DNA of 10,763 nucleotides from assembly GCA_016234425.1 (NCBI GenBank), contig JACRCA010000171.1:1-10763 (forward strand), read 5' to 3'. The stretch is from Deltaproteobacteria bacterium (GTDB lineage: Bacteria; Desulfobacterota; SM23-61). Positions 1-6,039 of the stretch are shown piece after piece. The notes under the pieces are model-generated. The model ran no database searches. It was given only the letters and a program-made list of their open reading frames with translations, and was not told the origin of the DNA. A program made the translations under genes and the position numbers. The stretch's first letter is position 1; every line of letters begins with the position of its first letter.

Positions 1-765
1 GGGACGGATGCTCATTATTTTGAATCCGCCCTCATGTCTCTGCAGGGGATGATGGCCGCTGAAATGGCCCAAAAAGGCTTGGCTGGCAACCCTGACCTGG
101 CCACGTACTTAACGAACTTTATGGGAAAGGAAAGGGTCGTCCCGGAAAAGATCGTAGAAGATTTGGGAAGAAAGTGGGTGCTGTGCGAGATTTGGATCAA
201 AAAATACCCTTGCTGTTTTTTACAGCACCGCCAGATCGACTCGGTCATCGAATTGAAGAAGCAGCATAATCTTTCCTATGAAGAGGTAAAGGCAATCGAA
301 GTCCATGCCAGTCTGGCTGAAAAAATCTGCGACCGCCCGGAACCAAAAAATGAGGGGGACATGCAGTTCAGTTTTCAACATGTCTTGTCGGCAGCGATGT
401 TGGATGGGGACGTAAACCTTAAACACATTTCTGAGAAAGCTGTAAATGACCCCAAGCTCAGGGAAGCCCGCTCGAAGGTATCCCTGATTTATCATCCTGA
501 TTTAACGATTGAATTTAACAAGGCCCCTGCTCGCGTCGTCATCAAAATGAAGGATGGGAGAGAATTCTCTCGGGAAAGAATGTACCCCATTGGGCACCCC
601 ACTCATGAGCCCTTGACAACAGAGCAGGTTCAAGGTCTTTACGCAAAGTTCAGCAAAGGAATATTAAGGAAGAAAGAAATTTCCAGGGTGGCCGATATGA
701 TTTTGAACCTGGAAGAACTAAAGAACCTGAAAAGGCTTATCAATACTCTTGTACAAGGATCCTGA
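1..765 (+). CDS. MmgE/PrpD family protein, C-terminal part (5' end outside window)
   Basis: The reading frame is open from base 1 and ends at TGA 763-765, giving 254 residues of a family whose members are usually about 450 residues, so roughly the N-terminal 40% is missing to the left. The first visible residues (GTDAHYFESAL...) match the family's conserved segment before the second domain. The KKYPCC segment followed by HRQID near residues 73-82 is the typical lid/active-site region of MmgE/PrpD proteins. Known members include 2-methylcitrate dehydratase (PrpD), cis-aconitate decarboxylase and iminodisuccinate epimerase, all cytoplasmic enzymes acting on di- or tricarboxylic acids. Which reaction this one performs cannot be told. 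It ends 2 nt before the next gene, a flavin enoate reductase, and lies upstream of a tricarboxylate-type transporter, so a role in organic-acid catabolism is a fair inference. The family call is firm; the substrate is open. Confidence 0.88.
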   Translation, partial: GTDAHYFESALMSLQGMMAAEMAQKGLAGNPDLATYLTNFMGKERVVPEKIVEDLGRKWVLCEIWIKKYPCCFLQHRQIDSVIELKKQHNLSYEEVKAIEVHASLAEKICDRPEPKNEGDMQFSFQHVLSAAMLDGDVNLKHISEKAVNDPKLREARSKVSLIYHPDLTIEFNKAPARVVIKMKDGREFSRERMYPIGHPTHEPLTTEQVQGLYAKFSKGILRKKEISRVADMILNLEELKNLKRLINTLVQGS

Positions 766-767
766 GA

Positions 768-2702
768 ATGGGAATGAATTATTTTCCGAAGTTATTTGAG
801 CCCATCGGGATTGGGCAAATTACAGTCAGAAATCGGGTCATGATGCCCGCCATGGCCACGCGTTTCCCGGCTACCGGCCACTTGGCCACAGATCAGTCAG
901 TCGGTTATTATGCCCAGCGGGCAGAGGGAGGAGTGGGTTTAATCATAACGGAAGGGACCTGCGTTGATAAACCTTTGGGACTCTCGGGAGGACCACACCA
1001 GTTGTGTATTGACGGGGATCAGTTTATCCCGGGGTTCAGTAGGGTGGTTGAAGCTGTACACTCCCATGGAGCAAAAATCGCCATTCAACTTCATCATGCT
1101 GGGCCTAATGCCCATTTTGAAGGGGCAAGCCCTGTGGCTCCATCACCAGTTCCTATGTCACATAGGCCCCATGTCATACCACGGGAACTAAGTAAGGAAG
1201 AAATAAAGGGAATCCTTAAAAAGTTTGCTATGGGAGCCAAAAGGGCTAAGCAGGCAGGATTTGATGCTGTAGAGTTACTATGTGCTCATGGATATTTATT
1301 AAACCGCTTCTTGTCCCCTCATGCGAATAAACGGAACGATGAATATGGCGGGAGCTGCGAGAATAGGGTAAGGATAGTACAGGAGATTGTAGAAAGCATA
1401 CGGGCAGAGGTAGGAAGGAACTTTCCAATTCTTTGCAAGGTTCCTGGTAATGACTATGTCGATGGAGGTATTATTCCGGAAGAAAGCATGGCGATCTGCC
1501 AGATTTTGGAAGAATCGGGAGTAAGCGCTCTTACCATATCAGGGGGGAGCTCTGAAGCAAAATTTTCCCACATCGCCCCCATGGGATATCCTCAGGGCTG
1601 GCAGGTCCATCTGGCAGAGAAGATCAAAAAAAATATCAAGATCCCCGTAGCTGCCTTGGGAAAAATTAAAAATCCCGAGTTTGCCGAGAAGATTCTGAGT
1701 GAGGGGAAAGCGGATATGGTAGGCATCGGGAGATCCCTCATTGCCGACCCTGACTTCGTTATGAAGGCCCAGCGAAATGAAGTGGATAGTATCATTCCCT
1801 GTATTTCCTGCAACCATTGTTTTGAGAGGATCGTGGATGAAGGGAAGCCTCTCGGATGCGCGGTCAATCCCCTTACTGGGAGAGAATATGACACTCGGAT
1901 TATGCCCGCTTTTAGATCCAGGAAAGTCCTTGTGGTAGGTGGAGGTCCAGCGGGGATGCAAGCGGCTGCTGTGGCTTCTTCCCGGGGACATGATGTGACC
2001 CTGGTTGAGAAGGATGAAAAATTGGGTGGACAACTGCTATTGGCAGCAAAGCCCCCAGATAAAGAGGAGATTACTGCCTTTACGAATTATCTGATTGGCC
2101 AGCTTGAAAAGAAGAAGGTTAAAGTTAAACTGAGAGAGAGGGCCACTCGTGAAGTCGTGGAAAGTTTAAATCCGGATGTGGTGGTGGTAGCGACTGGAGC
2201 CTTGCCGCTTATTCTCCCGATTTCCGGAGCAGATTCGGACAAGGTCGTTTCTTCATGGGGCGCCTTAGTGAACCCTGATAAATTGGGGAATGAAGTTGTT
2301 GTGATTGGTGGGGGATTAGTTGGTTGTGATGTAGCCTGCTTTATCGCCGACCAAGGTAAAAGGGTGACCATTGTGGAACAACTGGACAATGTGGGGTTAG
2401 ATACAGGGTCCTCGAGTAGAAAGTTGCTGTTTCAAAAATTAAAAGAGAAAAATATAACCGTTATCCTAAGAGCTGTGGCCAAGGAGATAAGCAAAGACGG
2501 GGTTGCGTTTGTGGAAAATGGCCAGTCAAGAGTTTTTACTGCAGATACTGTGGTTTTAGCAGTTGGAGCAAGGTCTAATAGAGAACTTATGGATGCTCTG
2601 GGGAATGCCAAGGTGGAGGTTTACGCCATAGGAGATTGCGTGGCCCCAAGGAGGATTGTGCAAGCCAACGCCCAGGGTTTTGATGTCGGCCTTCGCTTGT
2701 AA
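768..2702 (+). CDS. Old Yellow Enzyme / 2,4-dienoyl-CoA reductase-like FMN-FAD-[4Fe-4S] oxidoreductase (paralog 1)
   Basis: The protein has 644 residues, the usual size for the FadH / trimethylamine dehydrogenase / BaiCD group. Residues 5-340 form the FMN-binding TIM barrel: NRVMMPAM at 22-29, HGYLLNRFLSP at 174-184, and DEYGG at 191-195. The barrel is followed by a [4Fe-4S] cysteine set, C345-x2-C348-x2-C351-x12-C364, the spacing I recall for trimethylamine dehydrogenase. Residues 386-415 carry the first Rossmann motif (VVGGGPAG, FAD/ADP). Residues 509-538 carry an intact second one (VIGGGLVG, NAD(P)H). The end has the family's YAIGDC motif at 619-624. Y176 aligns with the proposed acid tyrosine of E. 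coli FadH, but L171 occupies the position that is often His. The family reduces C=C bonds of enoates, often as CoA thioesters, in the cytoplasm. ATG 768 is chosen because AAGGAT (755-760) lies 7 nt upstream; ATG 774 would be too far. It starts 2 nt after the MmgE/PrpD gene, implying co-transcription. Confidence 0.93.
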   Translation: MGMNYFPKLFEPIGIGQITVRNRVMMPAMATRFPATGHLATDQSVGYYAQRAEGGVGLIITEGTCVDKPLGLSGGPHQLCIDGDQFIPGFSRVVEAVHSHGAKIAIQLHHAGPNAHFEGASPVAPSPVPMSHRPHVIPRELSKEEIKGILKKFAMGAKRAKQAGFDAVELLCAHGYLLNRFLSPHANKRNDEYGGSCENRVRIVQEIVESIRAEVGRNFPILCKVPGNDYVDGGIIPEESMAICQILEESGVSALTISGGSSEAKFSHIAPMGYPQGWQVHLAEKIKKNIKIPVAALGKIKNPEFAEKILSEGKADMVGIGRSLIADPDFVMKAQRNEVDSIIPCISCNHCFERIVDEGKPLGCAVNPLTGREYDTRIMPAFRSRKVLVVGGGPAGMQAAAVASSRGHDVTLVEKDEKLGGQLLLAAKPPDKEEITAFTNYLIGQLEKKKVKVKLRERATREVVESLNPDVVVVATGALPLILPISGADSDKVVSSWGALVNPDKLGNEVVVIGGGLVGCDVACFIADQGKRVTIVEQLDNVGLDTGSSSRKLLFQKLKEKNITVILRAVAKEISKDGVAFVENGQSRVFTADTVVLAVGARSNRELMDALGNAKVEVYAIGDCVAPRRIVQANAQGFDVGLRL

Positions 2703-2714
2703 AAAGTATTAAAA

Positions 2715-3164
2715 ATGAAAATAAAAATTCGCAGCCTAAAGGATTTTTATAGCGGGGTGGTTTTCATCGTTTTCGGCCTTATTGCGTTGGTCATGTCCCG
2801 TAGTTACGCGATGGGGAGCGCGATGCGCATGGGACCGGGCTATTTTCCTAAGATTTTGGGGAGTCTGCTAATTCTTTTGGGGTTAATTATTTCTTTCCGT
2901 TCCCTATTATTAACTGGCGAAGGGATCAAGAAGGGAGAATCGCGACCTTTGATAATGGTGCTGGTTTCGGTGGTGGTATTCGCCTTTCTGATTAAGCCTC
3001 TTGGTTTGATATTGGCAACCTTGGCACTAGTTGTTTTAAGCTGTCTTGGTTGGTGGGAATTCCGATTCCGGGAAGTTGTTCTCCTCTATATCATTCTGGC
3101 AGTCCTGGCGGTAGGCTTATTTATCTATGGGGTAGGATTGCCGATTAAGATTTGGCCTCTATGA
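2715..3164 (+). CDS. tctB: Tripartite tricarboxylate transporter small membrane subunit TctB
   Basis: This 149-residue protein is the small integral-membrane subunit of a TTT transporter. It has four to five hydrophobic segments, at about residues 12-29, 45-64, 79-97, 96-113 and 121-142. It also has the family's MRMGPGYFP motif at 37-45 and the characteristic GLPIKIWP ending. TctB is thought to support the large channel subunit TctA in proton- or sodium-coupled uptake of a carboxylate delivered by the periplasmic protein TctC. The start ATG has no recognisable Shine-Dalgarno sequence: the upstream bases are AAAAAGTATTAAAA. Translation may therefore depend on coupling to the flavoprotein gene ending 12 nt earlier. 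The stop codon overlaps the next start as ATGA (3161-3164). The gene order tctB-tctA-tctC is a common arrangement of this family. Confidence 0.92.
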   Translation: MKIKIRSLKDFYSGVVFIVFGLIALVMSRSYAMGSAMRMGPGYFPKILGSLLILLGLIISFRSLLLTGEGIKKGESRPLIMVLVSVVVFAFLIKPLGLILATLALVVLSCLGWWEFRFREVVLLYIILAVLAVGLFIYGVGLPIKIWPL

Positions 3165-4657
3165 TGGATCTCCTTAGCAACCTAATACTGGGTTTCGGCG
3201 TAGCCTTGAGCTTGATCAATCTGCTCTATTGCCTTATCGGGGTGATGATCGGCACTTTGATCGGGGTATTGCCCGGAATCGGCCCGCTTGCCACCATTGC
3301 CATGTTATTGCCCATTACATTCAACGTGCCCGCGGTTTCGGCGCTGATCATGCTCGCCGGCATTTATTATGGCGCCATGTACGGCGGCTCGACCACCTCT
3401 ATCTTAGTGAATATCCCCGGTGAGGCTGCGTCGGTGGTGACCTGCCTCGACGGCTACCAGATGGCCCGGCAGGGGCGCGCTGGCCCAGCTCTGGCCATTG
3501 CCGCCCTGGGTTCATTCTTCGCTGGATGCGCGACCACCTTGATTATTGCCCTGTTCGCGCCGCCATTGGCAGAAGTGGCCTTCAAGTTTGGGCCGGCCGA
3601 GTATTTTTCCCTGATGGTTCTAGGACTTGTGTCGGCAGCGGTACTCGCTCATGGTTCAATGATTAAAGCTATTGCCATGATTTTGCTTGGGTTATTGCTG
3701 GGGCTGGTCGGGACGGATGTAAATTCTCGAGTTCGTCGCTTTACTTTTGACATTCCCGATCTGTTCGATGGCATCAGCTTTGTGGTAATCGCCATGGGGC
3801 TGTTTGCATTTGCCGAGATTATCACTAACTTGGAACGCAAAGAAAAACGGGTGGTCCTTACGGACGTACAGAGGCTTTTGCCCACTCGAGCCGATCTTGA
3901 GGCCTCGTGGAAAGCAGTATTGAGGGGAACTGGCCTGGGTTCGATCATCGGCATTCTGCCTGGCGGGGGGGCCATTCTCAGTTCTTTTGCCTCTTATGCT
4001 CTGGAAAAACGCCTGGCAAATGATCCTTCGCGATTCGGGAAAGGAGCGATTGAGGGAGTTGCCGGCCCGGAATCCGCCAACAATGCTGGTGCTCAGGCGT
4101 CCTTTATTCCCATGCTCACTTTGGGCATCCCTTCGAATGCAGTGATGGCAGTGATGTTAGGGGCCATGATGATCCAAGGAATCGTTATCGGCCCTCAGGT
4201 GATGACTGAACAGCCGAAGCTGTTCTGGGGAATCATCGCTAGCATGTGGGTTGGCAATTTGATGTTGGTAATAATTAATTTGCCGTTAATTGGGATATGG
4301 ATCCGCATGTTGATGGTTCCCTACCGGCTGCTCTATCCAGCGATTCTCCTTTTTTGCTGTATTGGCGCTTATAGCCTCAGCAACAGTCCCTTCGAGGTTG
4401 GCCTAACAGCAGGATTTGGACTGTTGGGCTATATTTTTGTTAAGCTCGATTGCGAACCGGCTCCTTTACTTTTAGGATTCATCCTGGGCCCGATGATGGA
4501 AGAATACTTGCTCCGGGCGATGCGCCTTTCCCGCGGTGATCCCACTGTTTTCTTCACCCGGCCCATCAGTCTAGCAATGCTGATGGCCGCGGCGTTTTTG
4601 CTGCTCCTGATCATTGCCCCCACAGTCCGGCGCAAGCGGGAGGAAGCGTTCAAATAA
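3161..4657 (+). CDS. tctA: Tripartite tricarboxylate transporter large membrane subunit TctA
   Basis: The protein has 498 residues, the full length for TctA, with about twelve hydrophobic segments spread along it. The conserved family signatures are all present: GVLPGIGP near residues 35-42, YGGSTTSILVNIPGEAASVVT running from about 74, TCLDGYQMARQGRAGPAL from about 94, ILPGGGA near 265-271, and EGVAGPESANNAG near 298-310. It is the permease channel of the inner membrane. I chose ATG 3161 because it overlaps the tctB stop as ATGA, the usual coupled arrangement. An in-frame TTG at 3152 would add only three residues and lies inside tctB, and ATG 3164 is also possible. No strong Shine-Dalgarno sequence is visible, in keeping with coupling to tctB. 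The transported substrate cannot be deduced. Confidence 0.95.
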   Translation: MMDLLSNLILGFGVALSLINLLYCLIGVMIGTLIGVLPGIGPLATIAMLLPITFNVPAVSALIMLAGIYYGAMYGGSTTSILVNIPGEAASVVTCLDGYQMARQGRAGPALAIAALGSFFAGCATTLIIALFAPPLAEVAFKFGPAEYFSLMVLGLVSAAVLAHGSMIKAIAMILLGLLLGLVGTDVNSRVRRFTFDIPDLFDGISFVVIAMGLFAFAEIITNLERKEKRVVLTDVQRLLPTRADLEASWKAVLRGTGLGSIIGILPGGGAILSSFASYALEKRLANDPSRFGKGAIEGVAGPESANNAGAQASFIPMLTLGIPSNAVMAVMLGAMMIQGIVIGPQVMTEQPKLFWGIIASMWVGNLMLVIINLPLIGIWIRMLMVPYRLLYPAILLFCCIGAYSLSNSPFEVGLTAGFGLLGYIFVKLDCEPAPLLLGFILGPMMEEYLLRAMRLSRGDPTVFFTRPISLAMLMAAAFLLLLIIAPTVRRKREEAFK

Positions 4658-4752
4658 GAATTATAATAGATTTAAGTGGAGGGTTTCCCTTTGCATCATT
4701 GATTTTCATCGACGCCCAAAATGGGCTATCAAAGTCCAAGAGGAGGTGTCTC
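4658..4752 (+). other. tctA-tctC intergenic spacer
   Basis: This 95-base spacer has no gene I can support. It contains a small perfect hairpin, GCCCA-AAA-TGGGC at 4714-4726, without a following T-run, so it is not a convincing terminator. It ends in the strong ribosome binding site of tctC. An independent promoter for tctC, often needed in larger amounts than the membrane subunits, could lie here, but I see no clear -35/-10 pair. Confidence 0.4.
4741..4746 (+). promoter_or_regulatory. Shine-Dalgarno sequence of tctC
   Basis: A perfect AGGAGG lies 6 nt before ATG 4753 and fixes that start. It rules out the in-frame upstream TTG at 4699. It is the strongest ribosome binding site in this operon, fitting a binding protein made in excess over TctA and TctB. 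Confidence 0.85.
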
Positions 4753-5739
4753 ATGAACAAGAAATTAATATTGCTTTTTGCGAGTGTAGTATTGGCAGCA
4801 GCGGTGCTAACCAGTGCTGCAGGGGATGCTCTCGCCCAAAGCTACCCCACTAAGTATATCCGGGTATTCGTTCCAGCCCCGGCGGGTGGAGGCACGGACA
4901 TTTTGGCCCGGATCATCGGGCAAAAGTTCACTGAAAGCTGGGGCCAGCAGGTAGTGATCGAAAACCGGGGTGGGGCGAGCGGTACGATCGCCGCGGAAAT
5001 GGCCGCCAAATCCGCACCCGATGGCTACAATCTTTTTATGATTTATTCTGCAATCCTTACGATCAATCCGAGCTTGTTCAAAAAATTGCCCTATGATCCA
5101 ATAAAGGATTTCGATCCGGTGGCCATATTCGTTCAGGTGCCAAACATCTTGGTAGTTCATCCATCAGTGCCGGTCAAGTCGGTCAAGGAATTGATCGCTC
5201 TGGCCAAATCTAAACCCGGCCAACTCAATTGCGCCTCCTCTGGCATAGGCGTCTCGAATTACATGTGCATGGAATTGTTCAAAGGCATGACGGGGGTGGA
5301 TTGGATGCATATCCCATACAAAGGTGGCGCTCCAGCCATGATCGACCTGTTGGGCGGGCAGGTACAGGTGATGTTCAATAACTTAGTCGAGTTAGCGCCC
5401 CACATCAAAGCCGGAAAGTTAAGGGCTTTGGCCGTGGCCACCCCAAAGCGTATATCGGCAATGCCTGATCTGCCCACCGTTGCGGAAGCCGGCGTTCCCG
5501 GATACGAAGTCCTCCTATGGTATGGGATGGTCGCTCCGGCTGGAACTCCCAAGGAAATTATAAAAAAACTCAATGCTGAGATTTTGAAGATCCAGAAAAT
5601 GTCAGACGTGAAGGAGCGCCTCGACAAGATGGGGGCCGAACCCATTGACTACCCGCCGGAGCAGATGGCTGACTATATTAAGGTAGAAATGGCGAAATGG
5701 GCTAAAGTAATCAAAGATGCTGGCGTTAAGCCTGAATAA
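4753..5739 (+). CDS. tctC: Periplasmic substrate-binding protein TctC (Bug family)
   Basis: This 328-residue protein starts with a classical Sec signal peptide: MNKK, a hydrophobic stretch to about residue 23, and an ALA-QS cleavage site after residue 28. The mature protein begins with the Bug-family YPTKYIRVFVPAPAGGGTD segment (31-49), whose glycine-rich loop contacts the ligand carboxylate. It continues with VIENRGGASGTIA (68-80), APDGY (88-92), KLPYDPIKDFDPVA (111-124), HIPYKGGAPAM (186-196), LLGGQVQVMF (199-208) and GKLRALAVAT (221-230), all family hallmarks in the right order. The length is normal. It delivers a carboxylate or related small molecule to TctAB. Bug proteins bind very diverse ligands, including dicarboxylates, amino acids, nicotinate and aromatic acids, so the ligand is unknown. 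The gene is the last intact member of the tctBAC set. Confidence 0.95.
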   Translation: MNKKLILLFASVVLAAAVLTSAAGDALAQSYPTKYIRVFVPAPAGGGTDILARIIGQKFTESWGQQVVIENRGGASGTIAAEMAAKSAPDGYNLFMIYSAILTINPSLFKKLPYDPIKDFDPVAIFVQVPNILVVHPSVPVKSVKELIALAKSKPGQLNCASSGIGVSNYMCMELFKGMTGVDWMHIPYKGGAPAMIDLLGGQVQVMFNNLVELAPHIKAGKLRALAVATPKRISAMPDLPTVAEAGVPGYEVLLWYGMVAPAGTPKEIIKKLNAEILKIQKMSDVKERLDKMGAEPIDYPPEQMADYIKVEMAKWAKVIKDAGVKPE

Positions 5740-5871
5740 TCGCCGTAACAGCTGATAACGCCCCCCGCAACCCTTTATCGGGGCTGTGCTTGCAGCGTGA
5801 TGCTGGAGCCGCTTTCTAATAATGTTTCTCTGAGTGGCCAACCGATCTCACAAAATCAGAAAGGAGAAAGA

Positions 5872-5963
5872 GTGATCAGCGCCTATTTCTGGTCCATGAA
5901 CCGTAACAAAAAGAGTACAGCTCTCGACCTCAAGTCGCCAGAGGGGTGATCAAAGCGGCCTAA
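5872..5963 (+). pseudogene. Short remnant of a class III (CaiB/BaiF family) CoA-transferase gene
   Basis: Read from GTG 5872, the frame gives 25 residues ending in TGA 5947-5949. They include NRNKKSTALDLKSPEG, preceded by SAYFWSM. This is the conserved N-terminal segment of CaiB/BaiF-type CoA-transferases (consensus about NRNKRSIALDLKSPEG), which in intact proteins of roughly 400 residues lies some 50-75 residues from the start. Directly after SPEG a shifted frame (from 5946) reads VIKAA and then stops at TAA 5961. In intact members SPEG is followed by R-E-V-(I/L)-x-x-L, so a small deletion with frameshift is likely. AGGAG at 5862-5866 sits 5 nt before the GTG, so a 25-residue peptide might be made, though this may be chance. 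Everything else of the gene is gone. Its place between tctC and a flavin enoate reductase suggests the operon once encoded a CoA-activating step. Confidence 0.7.
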
Positions 5964-6026
5964 AAGAAATTGCGGGAAGAGAGATCCAAGACGCACTGCA
6001 AAGAGGGAGAATTGCGGTAGAAGAAG

Positions 6027-6034
6027 AAAGGTGG
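6027..6034 (+). promoter_or_regulatory. Shine-Dalgarno sequence of the second flavoprotein gene
   Basis: AAAGGTGG lies 5 nt before ATG 6040. The alternative in-frame GTG at 6031 falls inside this element and has no equally well placed site, so ATG 6040 is preferred. Confidence 0.65.
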
Positions 6035-6039
6035 ATTCC

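Larger units (their letters stand above)
5740..6039 (+). other. 300-base intergenic region between tctC and the second flavoprotein
   Basis: No intact gene is present. Near its start is a weak hairpin (CCCCG 5763-5767 with CGGGG 5779-5783, 11-nt loop, no T-run), which is at best a poor terminator. Bases 5872-5963 hold a CoA-transferase gene remnant, listed separately. The remainder (5784-5871 and 5964-6026) shows no recognisable protein similarity in any frame I translated. The region ends with the ribosome binding site of the next gene. Confidence 0.6.

Noticed and set aside
3152..3160. TTG start for tctA three codons upstream of ATG 3161
   Set aside because: ATG 3161 gives the common ATGA coupling with the tctB stop and matches the usual short TctA N-terminus; no ribosome binding site favours the TTG.
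4699..4752. N-terminal extension of tctC from TTG 4699
   Set aside because: It would place 18 polar residues before a perfect signal peptide, and AGGAGG at 4741-4746 clearly serves ATG 4753.
5763..5783. Possible rho-independent terminator after tctC
   Set aside because: The stem is only 5 bp with an 11-nt loop and no T-run follows.
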